A DNA stretch of 64,000 bases, taken from contig NZ_JBHTBN010000005.1 of the NCBI RefSeq assembly GCF_042664795.1, positions 62,001-126,000 on the forward strand. The letters run 5' to 3'. The DNA is from Jejudonia soesokkakensis (lineage in GTDB: Bacteria > Bacteroidota > Bacteroidia > Flavobacteriales > Flavobacteriaceae). The notes under the pieces were generated by a model that worked only from the letters and a program-made list of their open reading frames with translations, ran no database searches and was not told the DNA's origin. The position numbers were made by a program, and so were the translations under genes. Positions 1-8,982 of this stretch are shown here, in pieces. The stretch's first letter is position 1; each line of letters begins with the position of its first letter.

Positions 1-183
1 AATAAAAATGGAAAGTATCGACACAGAAAGCCATATTGGTTTATTTGGAAAATTTAGATTAAACAATGCAAGAAATAATATTGTTAAACCGAGTAGGCCT
101 AAAACAGTCGCTAATTTTTGTTGTGTATTAATAGATTTTGGGGGTTGCCCAGTTAATGACATATCTCTCTGAATTGTACTCAT
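1..183 (-). CDS. N-terminal part of an unidentified membrane protein (runs off the window)
   Basis: The ATG lies at 183-181 on the minus strand and the frame stays open to the window edge, giving 61 residues. A polar N-terminus (starting MSTIQRDMSL) is followed by two hydrophobic stretches at about residues 23-39 and 44-61, so this is probably an inner-membrane protein. The next gene upstream, an FAD oxidoreductase, ends at 214, only 30 bases away on the same strand, so the two are probably co-transcribed. The family cannot be recognised from this fragment. Confidence 0.6.
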   Translation of the reverse strand, partial: MSTIQRDMSLTGQPPKSINTQQKLATVLGLLGLTILFLALFNLNFPNKPIWLSVSILSIFI

Positions 184-213
184 AGTTTTGTCTGAAATTA
201 GGAATGCTTTAAA

Positions 214-1521
214 TTAAATAGCTACTTGATTTGTTTTATTAAATTCTGCTAGAATATCTTTCTCATAATGAGCGTAAAATTCTGGATCAAAATTGGCTTC
301 TTTTAAATGGTTTATCACATAGTCTACCTCTCGTTGTTCATTTAGCCATGAGTTAAAAACGTCATGTCTCATTCTAATTCCGAAGGTATTAATACCTAAA
401 AAATGATTAGAATTTTTATCGTAAGCTATTGTAATACATTTTGTGTCATCAGCGTGATGCCAGTGAAAATGCATCTCGTTTTCTTTTTTATGATCTCCAC
501 TAAAGACCCAACCATAGGTCTGGTATTCAATATCAAAAAACTTTGCACTGTTGAACCAGTGTCCAGGATTATATTTAATGGGATTTCCACAGATTGTCTG
601 AGCCACAGTTTCTCCCATCATACGGCCAGTATACCAGACAGCCTCAATTGATTTTCGATGACCAATAGCTTCGCGTTGTTGTGCACAATCGCCAATAGCA
701 TAGATATTTTTGATGTTTGTTTCTAATCTTCGATTTACTAAAATCCCTTTATCAGTTTCGATTTTGCTATTTGCTAAAAAAGAGATGGAAGGCTTTACAC
801 CCGTACAGATCCCGACCATATCACACGCAATTTCTTCTCCAGTTTCTTTGGTTACAACGGCTCTTACTTTTCCATTTTTATCTGATAAAATCTTATCTAA
901 ATTTGTATTGTTTCTTAAGTCTACACCATGACTTTTTACATGTCTGGAAATCATTGCAGCTTCGTCGTCTGGCAAGACCCCACTCCAAAAATGTTCTTCC
1001 CGTATCAAAAAAGTAACCTCTATATTTCTAGTACGAAGCATTTCGGCAAGTTCAACGCCTATCAATCCGCCACCTACTAAAACGGCTCTTTTACATTCTT
1101 TGTTATTAGGTGCATATTTTTCTATTGCTTCAAGATCCTGTTTACTTACCATTCCTACTACTCCATCACTATCGAGACCTTCCCATCCAAATGTGTTGGT
1201 AGTTGAGCCAGAAGCTATTATCAATGTGTCATAGGTAAGTGTGTCTCCTTCTTTAAAATAAAGTGTATTGGAGTCAGTTTCTATTTTTTCTACATATCCT
1301 TTTTTGAGGTTGAGATTATTTTTATCCCAAAACCAATGTTCATAGGGTTCTATATCTGTCCATCGCATGTGCCCCATGTATACATACATTAATGCGGTAC
1401 GTGAAAAAAAGTATTCTGTTTCTGCAGAAATTATGGTGATTTTTTTGTCTGAAAGTTTTCTGATGTGTCGAGCGGCAGTTACTCCTGCGATACCATTACC
1501 AATAATAACAACGTGTTCCAT
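214..1521 (-). CDS. NAD(P)/FAD-dependent oxidoreductase
   Basis: The 435-residue protein has the two-dinucleotide-domain fold of the pyridine nucleotide-disulfide oxidoreductase family. The FAD-binding GNGIAG motif is at residues 8-13, the NAD(P)-binding GGGLIG motif at 150-155, and the second FAD contact GDCA at 277-280. It lacks the redox-active CxxxxC of glutathione reductase-like enzymes, so it more resembles ferredoxin/rubredoxin or nitrite-type reductases of the family. No signal peptide is visible, so it is probably cytosolic. It precedes a truncated membrane protein gene on the same strand and diverges from a DUF547 gene. The physiological electron acceptor cannot be inferred. Confidence 0.85.
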   Translation of the reverse strand: MEHVVIIGNGIAGVTAARHIRKLSDKKITIISAETEYFFSRTALMYVYMGHMRWTDIEPYEHWFWDKNNLNLKKGYVEKIETDSNTLYFKEGDTLTYDTLIIASGSTTNTFGWEGLDSDGVVGMVSKQDLEAIEKYAPNNKECKRAVLVGGGLIGVELAEMLRTRNIEVTFLIREEHFWSGVLPDDEAAMISRHVKSHGVDLRNNTNLDKILSDKNGKVRAVVTKETGEEIACDMVGICTGVKPSISFLANSKIETDKGILVNRRLETNIKNIYAIGDCAQQREAIGHRKSIEAVWYTGRMMGETVAQTICGNPIKYNPGHWFNSAKFFDIEYQTYGWVFSGDHKKENEMHFHWHHADDTKCITIAYDKNSNHFLGINTFGIRMRHDVFNSWLNEQREVDYVINHLKEANFDPEFYAHYEKDILAEFNKTNQVAI

Positions 1522-1730
1522 ATAAAAGCCCGAGAAATCAGGTGATTTTTTGATGATTGTACATAGGTCGTAAAATGACCGATGACCTTTACATTATTTT
1601 TTGCAAGAGTAAGATACGGTATTTTTTATGTTCTTAGATCATTGAAAACACTTGTCTTAGTAAAAATTTATGTAATTCAAATGTAAGCTAATGAACAATG
1701 CATTGACTTAACCAACATAAAATTCAACAC
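1522..1730. other. Divergent intergenic region
   Basis: These 209 bases separate the FAD oxidoreductase (leftward) from the DUF547 gene (rightward) and must carry both promoters. No exact TAnnTTTG box is visible. There is an imperfect small palindrome around 1567-1583 (GGTC and GACC arms). No RNA gene or ORF is recognised. Confidence 0.4.
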
Positions 1731-2444
1731 ATGAAAAAACACGTCATCCTATTATTTGCACTCCTTTTTCTTACAATCTCCAACACCAAAGCACAGACTA
1801 TAGATACCTTTTTTACTGAAGCCAATTCCTTTTTCTCAGCTTATGTTTCTAAGGGAGAAGTTGATTACACCGCAATCCATAAAAATAAAAATGAACTTAC
1901 ATCACTACTTTCTATTGCCTCAGATATAAAGGTGTCACCTTCTGAAGCTACTAATTTTCAAGCTTTCTGGATCAATGCTTATAATTTGGCAGTTATAAAA
2001 GGGATTATCGATAACTACGGAATTAATTCTCCGTTGGATAAAAACGGATTTTTTGATACCACAACATATAGCCTTGGCGGAACAAAGATCACTCTTAATG
2101 ATATTGAAAATAAAATGCTTCGTGCAAAATTTGACGATGCCCGGTTTCATTTTGTACTGGTATGTGGGGCAAAAGGATGTCCGCCGTTAATTGCTGAAGC
2201 TTACATGCCCGGAACCTTGGATGCTCAACTTCAAAGACAAACAAAAAAAGCCCTAAATGATCATTCGTTTATAAAAGTTTCAGATGGGAAAGTTGCTGTT
2301 TCAGAAATATTTAAATGGTATAAAGAAGATTTTGTGAAGAACGGAAGCGAGATTGATTTTATTAATACATTCAGAAAGGATACAATTTCAGAAAATACAA
2401 AACTTACCTACTATTCCTACGATTGGCGTCTTAATTCGAAATAA
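1731..2444 (+). CDS. DUF547 domain protein, exported
   Basis: The 237-residue protein starts with a signal peptide (residues 1-21, ending in KAQ). The rest is one DUF547 domain. Its hallmark FWINAYN is at 79-85 and a cysteine pair (C145, C150, the second followed by PP) is near 145-151. DUF547 has no established biochemical activity. Two more DUF547 genes lie at 7189 and 8079, next to the arsenosugar genes. This copy has CGAKGCP where the other two have CASxSCP, so it is the divergent member. It lacks a lipobox and is probably periplasmic. Confidence 0.85.
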   Translation: MKKHVILLFALLFLTISNTKAQTIDTFFTEANSFFSAYVSKGEVDYTAIHKNKNELTSLLSIASDIKVSPSEATNFQAFWINAYNLAVIKGIIDNYGINSPLDKNGFFDTTTYSLGGTKITLNDIENKMLRAKFDDARFHFVLVCGAKGCPPLIAEAYMPGTLDAQLQRQTKKALNDHSFIKVSDGKVAVSEIFKWYKEDFVKNGSEIDFINTFRKDTISENTKLTYYSYDWRLNSK

Positions 2445-2542
2445 TTAGGTAGAATTTATAAATGTATTATAGGTCAGGCTGACTTCAATTAACAACAGAC
2501 TGACGGATATAGCACAATTCTAAAAAACAACTTTACACCAAA

Positions 2543-3424
2543 ATGATGATCCATTCAAAAAAATTAATTTCTCTCAGTATCCTGATATTATTTTCAGGAT
2601 TTGTAGTTGCTCAAGATGATGAAGATGCGGGAGGCTCGGTAATACAAACCTTAACACCTTCAAAATTAATTGCTAAAGGTCAGTTTGACATTAAATGGTT
2701 TAACAATTTATATACGCAAACCGAAAGTACGTTCAGCCCAGACAAGGAACCCAGAGAAACTTTCTTTACTTCAACAATTGAAGGATACACTGGAATAAGT
2801 GATGCTCGTAGAATCAACCTTGGTTTAATTCTCGAATTCAGGAGTAATACAGTAGCCGATCGTAGTGCGTTAGATGTTTTTAAATTTGATGGGGAACGAG
2901 GTTCGGCACGAAGCGGTTTTACCTCTTTTGCACCTAGTGTAAAATTTGTTCCATTTTCGAGTGTCAACAACTTTTCAATACAATCTTCTTTCTTTATACC
3001 CTTAGTGGATAATGAAACAGAAGAGGGAGTCTTTCTGGATCAGAAAGGATTTACATGGCAAAACAGATTCTTTTACGATTATACCTTTCCTGGAGATTCG
3101 TTTCAATTATTTACGGAGTTGAATACAGAATTGAATCTTGGGGATAAAGAAGAGAGTTTTGCAAACAACAGTTTAAATCTAACTCCAGGAGTATTCTTGA
3201 GTTATTTTCCATCTTCAAAATTTACTGTTTTGGCACTAATACAGCATAGTCAACGGATTGATCTTGGAAATGAATTTACACAGGATTTTACTGCCCTAGG
3301 TGGCGGTGCAAAATATCAGCTTACAGATTCCTTAAATCTAGAAGCCTTATATACCAATTTTGTGAGAGGTAATGATACAGGATTGGGCGAAACATTTAAC
3401 TTGGGAGTAAGAGCTGTTTTTTAA
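2543..3424 (+). CDS. Outer-membrane beta-barrel protein, unknown function
   Basis: The 293-residue protein has a signal peptide (about residues 1-23, ending VVAQ) and a very acidic start to the mature chain (DDEDAG). It continues as alternating amphipathic strands and ends in an aromatic residue (RAVF), typical of outer-membrane barrels. Two ATG codons lie side by side at 2543 and 2546, and either could be used. It is followed by a GH113-like lipoprotein gene 40 bases downstream and an Omp85-like gene. No specific family is recognised; a transport or secretion role is only an inference. Confidence 0.7.
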   Translation: MMIHSKKLISLSILILFSGFVVAQDDEDAGGSVIQTLTPSKLIAKGQFDIKWFNNLYTQTESTFSPDKEPRETFFTSTIEGYTGISDARRINLGLILEFRSNTVADRSALDVFKFDGERGSARSGFTSFAPSVKFVPFSSVNNFSIQSSFFIPLVDNETEEGVFLDQKGFTWQNRFFYDYTFPGDSFQLFTELNTELNLGDKEESFANNSLNLTPGVFLSYFPSSKFTVLALIQHSQRIDLGNEFTQDFTALGGGAKYQLTDSLNLEALYTNFVRGNDTGLGETFNLGVRAVF

Positions 3425-3464
3425 TGCTGAAAAATGTATCTTCCACTTCATTAATTCCCATAAA

Positions 3465-4469
3465 ATGAAAAATGTAATACCCTTTTTACTGTGTAGTTTG
3501 CTTCTTCAAAGTTGTGACTCACAGACAAAAAAAATAAATGCGATAAGCTTTGTAGCTTCTAGAGAACAAGTAAATCAAGAACACCTAGATCCTATAGTAA
3601 AACTCAACGCTAATTATGCAGCGGTCATGCCTTTTGGATTTATTAGAGATCTGGCTTCTCCAGAAGTGCTTTTTAATACAGACAGGCAATGGTTTGGAGA
3701 AAGGAAAGAGGGTGTCACACAATATGTGGAGCAACTTCATGCGAATGGAATTGCTGTTATGATGAAACCTCAAATATGGATCAGAAGGGGTGAATTTACC
3801 GGATATTTAAAAATGACTACGGAAGAAGATTGGAAGGTGTTTGAAGAATCCTACCAAGATTTTATTTTAACTTTTGCTGAAGTAGCTGCGGAAACCGATG
3901 TCGCGCTTTTTTGTATAGGAACCGAATTAGAACAGTTTATCATCGAAAGACCTCAATTTTGGAATACGTTAATAGCTGAAATTAAAAAGGTCTATAAAGG
4001 CAAATTGACGTATGCTGCCAATTGGGATGAATACAAGCGCGTTCCGTTTTGGGAACAATTGGATTATATAGGTGTGGATGCCTATTTTCCTGTTTCAGAA
4101 AGTAAAACTCCTACTGTTGCTGAAGCCAGACAAGGTTGGCAGCCTTGGAAAAAGGAACTGAAAGAGGTTTCAGAAGAAAATAATAGACCGATTCTTTTTA
4201 CCGAATACGGTTACCGAAGCGTAGATTTTTCGGGAAAAGAGCCCTGGAAAAGTGAACGTGAAATGCCCGGTCTTAATTTAGAAGCACAAACAAATCTAAC
4301 CAAAGCGATATTTGAAGAAATGTATCCGGAAAATTGGTTTGCTGGCGGATTTATATGGAAATGGTTTATTAATCATAAAGAAGCCGGCGGGATGGAAAAT
4401 CATATGTTCACACCACAGAATAAGCCTGTCGAAGATATTATTAGGCAGCATTTTAAGGAAACACGATGA
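3465..4469 (+). CDS. GH113-like glycoside hydrolase lipoprotein
   Basis: The 334-residue protein begins with a lipoprotein signal peptide whose lipobox ends LLQSC (C17). The remainder reads as a TIM-barrel hydrolase of the GH113-like group, whose founding activity is beta-mannanase. A probable acid/base glutamate is in GTELE (E154), and a probable nucleophile is E247 in FTEYGY, near the C-terminal end of the barrel. The aromatic-rich segments KPQIWIRRG and FIWKWF fit a sugar-binding cleft. The stop codon overlaps the start of the following Omp85-like gene by 4 bases (ATGA), implying translational coupling. The substrate is not determinable; lipid anchoring suggests it acts at the cell envelope. 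Confidence 0.8.
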   Translation: MKNVIPFLLCSLLLQSCDSQTKKINAISFVASREQVNQEHLDPIVKLNANYAAVMPFGFIRDLASPEVLFNTDRQWFGERKEGVTQYVEQLHANGIAVMMKPQIWIRRGEFTGYLKMTTEEDWKVFEESYQDFILTFAEVAAETDVALFCIGTELEQFIIERPQFWNTLIAEIKKVYKGKLTYAANWDEYKRVPFWEQLDYIGVDAYFPVSESKTPTVAEARQGWQPWKKELKEVSEENNRPILFTEYGYRSVDFSGKEPWKSEREMPGLNLEAQTNLTKAIFEEMYPENWFAGGFIWKWFINHKEAGGMENHMFTPQNKPVEDIIRQHFKETR

Positions 4470-5719
4470 AATATTTCTTGTACATGGTAACCCTATTTGT
4501 AGGAACTACTACAGCTGCGCAAACTATTTCTGAAGTGATAGTTCAGGAAAACACGAAGACCAGAACTTCATTTGTGCGAAAAATTACCAATGTAAAAGAA
4601 GGACAAACTCTTGATACTTTAGTATTGGAAGCCGACATTATAAGATTAAAGAGATTGCCAGGCACCTCTCATGCGTATTATCAGATCCATAAAAAAGAGG
4701 ATGGAACATATAAAATTGTATATGGGCTTCAGGAAAATTTTACAATCATTCCTTCAGCAAATGTCTATACGACCAATGATGATGAATTTGCATACAGGAT
4801 AGGTCTCTATGAGTTTAATGGCTTCGGAAGAAATATCATTTTTGGAGGCTTTTACCAAAAGGACATTTTTAGTAGTTATGGTATCAATTTCAGAGCTCCG
4901 TATCTTTTCAGTAAAAAAACAGGAGTTGCTTTAAATTTCCAAGATCTTACCACCGAAGAACCTGTTTTTCTCGATAGTGGTACTGCAACATATAAATACA
5001 ATAATACCTCTTACGAAATGCTGGGTTTGTACGAGTTTAACTTTAAAAATAGAATAGAGGCCGGGATCAATTATTTTACCGAAAAATATGTCTATCGTGA
5101 TGGAGCTACCAGTCCAGAAGTTCCACAGAACTTGAAGGTGAAAAAATTATTATACAAGGTCGTGTATGAGTATAATAATGTCGAACGAAATTTTCAATAT
5201 GTGGACGGATTTAAAAGTACGTTTAACTTCCAATATGTAACAACCAGAAGTGAAGCATTGCCAGAATTTGTCATAGGATTTAACGATTTCGTGTATTATA
5301 AAAGAGTAGGAGAGAAGGGCAACTGGGCAACTAGATTGCGTTTAGGAGTCGCAACAAACAACGAAAGCCCTTTTGCACCCTTTGCAGTAGATAACAATCT
5401 TAATATTCGAGGGGTTGGAAATACGATAGACAGAGGTACAGCGGCAATCGTTTTAAATACAGAATACCGCCACACAATATATGAGAAGGATTGGTTTGTA
5501 TTACAAGGAAATGCTTTTATAGATGGAGGAAGTTGGCGTAATCCGGGAGGAGATTTTGGAGACTTTGGAGATGATCAAAACCTACGTATTTATCCTGGAG
5601 TAGGGGTCCGATTTATTCATAAAAGGATTTTCAACACTATTTTTAGAATTGATTATGGCTACGGAATTACTACAGATTCAACAAACGGATTTGTAATAGG
5701 TATTGGACAATATTTTTAA
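4466..5719 (+). CDS. BamA/Omp85-like outer-membrane protein with POTRA-like domain
   Basis: The 417-residue protein has a signal peptide (about 1-18) and a short POTRA-like segment (about 20-90, with a REGQTLD-like KEGQTLD turn). A 16-strand-type barrel with the bacterial surface antigen pattern follows. The barrel includes LNIRGVGN-like and GVGVRF signatures and ends GQYF with a terminal aromatic. One POTRA is far fewer than the five of BamA, so this is a small Omp85 relative rather than BamA itself. It overlaps the GH113-like gene by 4 bases and is the last gene of the operon, closed by the terminator at 5719-5777. Confidence 0.75.
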   Translation: MKYFLYMVTLFVGTTTAAQTISEVIVQENTKTRTSFVRKITNVKEGQTLDTLVLEADIIRLKRLPGTSHAYYQIHKKEDGTYKIVYGLQENFTIIPSANVYTTNDDEFAYRIGLYEFNGFGRNIIFGGFYQKDIFSSYGINFRAPYLFSKKTGVALNFQDLTTEEPVFLDSGTATYKYNNTSYEMLGLYEFNFKNRIEAGINYFTEKYVYRDGATSPEVPQNLKVKKLLYKVVYEYNNVERNFQYVDGFKSTFNFQYVTTRSEALPEFVIGFNDFVYYKRVGEKGNWATRLRLGVATNNESPFAPFAVDNNLNIRGVGNTIDRGTAAIVLNTEYRHTIYEKDWFVLQGNAFIDGGSWRNPGGDFGDFGDDQNLRIYPGVGVRFIHKRIFNTIFRIDYGYGITTDSTNGFVIGIGQYF

Positions 5720-5777
5720 ATCTGCTCAAACTTTAAAAATAAAGGCAATTAGAAAGTTTGAGCAGATTAGATTTTTT
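5719..5777. terminator. Bidirectional intrinsic terminator between convergent genes
   Basis: A perfect 16-base inverted repeat has arms at 5719-5734 and 5753-5768 around an 18-base loop. It is followed on the plus strand by a T run (5771-5777). It sits between the rightward Omp85-like gene and the leftward hemerythrin gene, so it can stop both. Confidence 0.85.
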
Positions 5778-5792
5778 TAATATTGAAGTTTT

Positions 5793-6230
5793 TTACCGCT
5801 GTTCTTTCATAGCAGCTTGATATTCTTTTGAAAGTTCTGTCTTTTGTTTTTCAGTAAATACCTTTCCTGCTAGTTGAAAAAAACTGTGCTCTTCATCTTC
5901 CAGGTGATGTTCTACTTTGTCGGCCAATTGTTTTGCGTAAGTTAACCATGCAGCACTGTCCATGTCTGCTTCATCAACTTTTTCAATCAATTCATCAATC
6001 TCATGATGTTCTGCAATGCCATGACGTGCGTGTTCTATCATCATGTCATTGTCGATAAGAGGTTTGTAAAAGTGACGTTCTTCGGCGATCTCATGCCCTT
6101 GTAGTTCGGCTTTTAAGGCTTTCCAAAGTTGTTTTCGGTCTTTTGTTTCTCCAGACGTTTCTAAAATTCTTTTACACAAATCCCGTTGAATGTCATGATC
6201 GTCACGAATGGCTTCAAAAATAGTTTTCAT
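5793..6230 (-). CDS. Hemerythrin HHE cation-binding domain protein
   Basis: The 145-residue, all-helical soluble protein has the hemerythrin/HHE pattern. Candidate di-iron ligands are H12, H46 and E50, H75/H76, and H108/H109 with the acidic run EDEEH near 111-115. Proteins of this family bind oxygen, iron or NO or buffer them in the cytosol; the ligand here is unknown. It lies 65 bases downstream of the TIGR04283-type glycosyltransferase on the same strand, so read-through from the arsenosugar region is possible. The terminator at 5719-5768 closes the transcript. Confidence 0.88.
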   Translation of the reverse strand: MKTIFEAIRDDHDIQRDLCKRILETSGETKDRKQLWKALKAELQGHEIAEERHFYKPLIDNDMMIEHARHGIAEHHEIDELIEKVDEADMDSAAWLTYAKQLADKVEHHLEDEEHSFFQLAGKVFTEKQKTELSKEYQAAMKEQR

Positions 6231-6295
6231 AATTGTTAGTTTTTCTGAAAAATACTACCAATATCTGTAGAAGAGTGTTTAAAAAATCCTAAAGT

Positions 6296-7084
6296 TTATT
6301 CGTCTGCAAATACTTCTTGAGGAGCAAGAGGTTTTTCTGAAGAGATAGAAGTCGAATTTCTCAAAATTTGAGGAGCCGGCTGTTTCTTTATGTTTTTAAG
6401 GTAATACGCAAATAATTGATCGGCATCTGCACCCAACCATCTTTTTACGTAGATAGTCCAAAAGTGAAATTGAAGTGTCCAGACACCATGTTCACGATAG
6501 AGCCGTGCAGAAGAACTAAGCCACTCCTGTATGACAACAAATTTCTTGCGTTCATATAGCTCGTTTATTAAAATATTGTCTTCATAAATAATAAAGGATT
6601 CGTCGTAGCCGCCAATTTCATCAAATAATGTTTTAGTAATAAACTGGCTCTGGTCCCCTCCACGGCAAGCTCGCCATGAGAATTTTGTTAACCAACTGGC
6701 AAGGCGTAACCACCAATGAGTACTGTCAAATTTCATTTTAAAGCATCCGGCAGGGTTTCCTTTTTTTACTTCTGAAAGTATAAAGGTGTCAAAATTGTTA
6801 GGAGGGAAACTATCTGCGTGTAAAAAATATAAGATTTCCCCTGTTGCCTTTCTGGCACCCGAATTCATCTGTTTTGCACGTCCTTTTTCCGAAGCAACTA
6901 AAGAAATATCATAGGTGGATTTTTCAGAAAATGACCGTATTAGATCCTGAGTTCCATCCACACTTCCGCCATCGACCAAAATAATCTGAGCGATGTTCTT
7001 TTCAGAAGAAAATGTAGTAAGGTGGGTTAAAAGCTTCGAGATATTAGAAGCCTCGTTCAATACAGGAATAATGATACTTATCAT
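6296..7084 (-). CDS. Family 2 glycosyltransferase of the arsenosugar-associated type (TIGR04283-like)
   Basis: The chosen ATG at 7084 gives 262 residues starting MISIIIPVLNE, the canonical GT-A opening; a longer reading would need TTG at 7114. The nucleotide-binding VDGGSVDGT (37-45), KGRAKQMN (67-74) and the metal-binding HADS (89-92) are present, followed by GGDQSQF. There are no membrane segments. This family was first defined as transferase 2, rSAM/selenodomain-associated, and is now tied to arsenosugar biosynthesis because it co-occurs with ArsS. It lies at the downstream edge of the arsenosugar region, behind the terminator at 7133-7164. The sugar donor and acceptor are unproven. Confidence 0.85.
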   Translation of the reverse strand: MISIIIPVLNEASNISKLLTHLTTFSSEKNIAQIILVDGGSVDGTQDLIRSFSEKSTYDISLVASEKGRAKQMNSGARKATGEILYFLHADSFPPNNFDTFILSEVKKGNPAGCFKMKFDSTHWWLRLASWLTKFSWRACRGGDQSQFITKTLFDEIGGYDESFIIYEDNILINELYERKKFVVIQEWLSSSARLYREHGVWTLQFHFWTIYVKRWLGADADQLFAYYLKNIKKQPAPQILRNSTSISSEKPLAPQEVFADE

Positions 7085-7132
7085 AGGTGTAAACATACGA
7101 AATAACTTGTCCAAAGGTTTTATTTACACCAT

Positions 7133-7164
7133 AAAAAAACGTTGGTAAATTTTTTTTACCAACG
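7133..7164 (-). terminator. Intrinsic terminator after the DUF547 lipoprotein gene
   Basis: On the minus strand a 10-base perfect stem (arms 7155-7164 and 7140-7149) with a short A-rich loop is followed by seven T residues (7139-7133). It lies between the DUF547 stop at 7189 and the glycosyltransferase start at 7084. Confidence 0.85.
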
Positions 7165-7188
7165 CTTGTTTGTATAATAGGATGGATT

Positions 7189-7989
7189 CTATTGCTCGTT
7201 TAAGCTCCAGTCATACTCTTTGTAGGTAATTGTTGCACCCGCATCAATTTTTACAGTACTGTATTTGTTAATATATCCAGGAATATCCTGCTTTCCATCC
7301 ACTGTAAAATCTTTCGGATAGAATTTAAAGATTGATGATATTTTAGGATTGTTAGGCTTTATTTCATTCTTGTCGCTATTGATAAACTCTGTAGTCGCTT
7401 TATCTAACTGCTCATTAATTTTCCCCGCTGTATAAGCTTCCCTAAGAAGTTTTGGGCATGACATAGAGGCGCAATTAATTGCAAAATGAATTCTGGGTTC
7501 ATTCATTTTTCTAAGAATACCATTTTCTATACCACCTAAAGAAAGTGCTCTCCCATCGACCATCGCTCTTCCTTTTGTCCAAGCTCCATCAATATCTTTA
7601 ATACTTTCAGTAGGATAATTTTCAAGAATCAATTTAACAGTATCTGCATTATATAAATTGATATAAAAGGCCAGTAATTCTTGAACGCTCCAGTCGTTGC
7701 TTGGATCTTTTCCAGCTAGAAAGGATAAGTAGGCGTCAAGTTTTGCTTCATCTTTTTGAAAGCCTTTATAATCTACGAGTCCTTCACTATTTACGTGTTT
7801 TTTTAAAAGAGCATCCCACTCACTGTGATCTACATTTTTGGAGGAGTTTGCAGTAGTTGAGGTCAATTCACCTTCTACCTGTTTTGTGGGTTGTGCCTGA
7901 CTTCCAATTCCCGCTGCGGAAAGTAAATTGCAACTTTGTAATATAATGGTAGCAAGGGCTACTATTGCGAAGTATTTTAAAAATTTCAT
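7189..7989 (-). CDS. DUF547 lipoprotein
   Basis: The 266-residue protein has a lipoprotein signal peptide with C20 in LQSC, a 30-residue polar Ser/Thr-rich linker, then a DUF547 domain. The signature FYINLYN is at 108-114 and the cysteine motif CASMSCP has C173 and C178. It is a paralogue of the gene at 8079, 89 bases upstream: both share the layout lipobox, linker, domain and the motif RIHF-INCAS-SCP. Its place at the end of the arsenosugar gene run suggests an envelope role in that pathway. This is inference, since DUF547 activity is unknown. Confidence 0.87.
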   Translation of the reverse strand: MKFLKYFAIVALATIILQSCNLLSAAGIGSQAQPTKQVEGELTSTTANSSKNVDHSEWDALLKKHVNSEGLVDYKGFQKDEAKLDAYLSFLAGKDPSNDWSVQELLAFYINLYNADTVKLILENYPTESIKDIDGAWTKGRAMVDGRALSLGGIENGILRKMNEPRIHFAINCASMSCPKLLREAYTAGKINEQLDKATTEFINSDKNEIKPNNPKISSIFKFYPKDFTVDGKQDIPGYINKYSTVKIDAGATITYKEYDWSLNEQ

Positions 7990-8078
7990 GTTTTTGGTTT
8001 TGATTAAAGATATATGAAGCCTCTAAAATACTGGGCTTACTTAACATTAAGTTAAGTGTGTTTTAATAAATATTTGGC

Positions 8079-8978
8079 TTAATCGTTCAGCGCCCAGTCA
8101 TATTCTTTATATCGTACTCTTGCATTGCTGCTTATTGTTACTTCGGAATATTGGTTGAGGTAGTCAATAAGGCTTCCATTTTGCTTAAAATCTTTACCAA
8201 ACCAGTCAAATATCTTGGAGATTTCTACCCGATCTGAAGCAATCGTGTTTCGAGACCTGTCATTAATAAACCGATTGGCTAAAAAATCTAATTGAGCATC
8301 CACTTCTCCTGCGGTAAATGCGACATTTAATAATGGCGGACAAGAAAAAGAAGCACAATTGATCCCGAAATGTATTCTGGGTTCATCCATCTTGCGTAGA
8401 ATTTGGTGTTCAATCTCGTCGAGATTGTAGTACTTCTCTCCTAGTTTCCAGTAGCGTTGGTCCCAAGGATCTTTTATATCCTTGATACTCTCCAACGGCA
8501 TATGACGTAAAATTAAATCGACGGTCATAGCATTGTACGCATTCATCCAATACGCAAGTTTATCTTCTTGTGTCCAGCTATCAGTTGGCATTTTTTGCCC
8601 TAAGGAGGTAATGTATTTTCGAAGCGTTAGTTTTTGAGATTCAAATCCGTTGTAGTTTACATTTCCTTCTTTGGTTACATACGCTTTGAGTAACTCATCC
8701 CAAAGGGTATGATTAAAAGCTTCAGAAGGAATAACGGCCTCCATTTCTATTTCCGTTTCCGTTTCAATCTCCTCTTCAAGTATACTTTCTTGTTCGGTTT
8801 CGGTTTCTTCTGAATTAGTTTCAGGAATTTTAATGGTTACTTCTAATGGTATTACGATCGCTGTTGTGTCTGCGGTCATTTCGGTAGTTTCCGAAGCAGT
8901 TTCCGAGGTCATTTTTTTAGAACTTCCGCAGGCTGCTACAAAAAGAACGATTACTAAGACAAAGATGAGTTGTTTCAT
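8079..8978 (-). CDS. DUF547 lipoprotein with acidic linker
   Basis: The start at 8978 was chosen because it gives a lipoprotein signal peptide with C17 in VAAC and avoids overlap with the sterol-desaturase-like gene, whose stop is 4 bases upstream. The 299-residue protein has a long, unusually Glu/Thr-rich linker (about 52-82) before the DUF547 domain. The domain shows YWMNAYN at 143-149 and CASFSCP with C208 and C213. It is closely related to the gene at 7189. The acidic linker could hold the domain away from the membrane or bind cations; neither is shown. Confidence 0.85.
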   Translation of the reverse strand: MKQLIFVLVIVLFVAACGSSKKMTSETASETTEMTADTTAIVIPLEVTIKIPETNSEETETEQESILEEEIETETEIEMEAVIPSEAFNHTLWDELLKAYVTKEGNVNYNGFESQKLTLRKYITSLGQKMPTDSWTQEDKLAYWMNAYNAMTVDLILRHMPLESIKDIKDPWDQRYWKLGEKYYNLDEIEHQILRKMDEPRIHFGINCASFSCPPLLNVAFTAGEVDAQLDFLANRFINDRSRNTIASDRVEISKIFDWFGKDFKQNGSLIDYLNQYSEVTISSNARVRYKEYDWALND

Positions 8979-8982
8979 ACTA

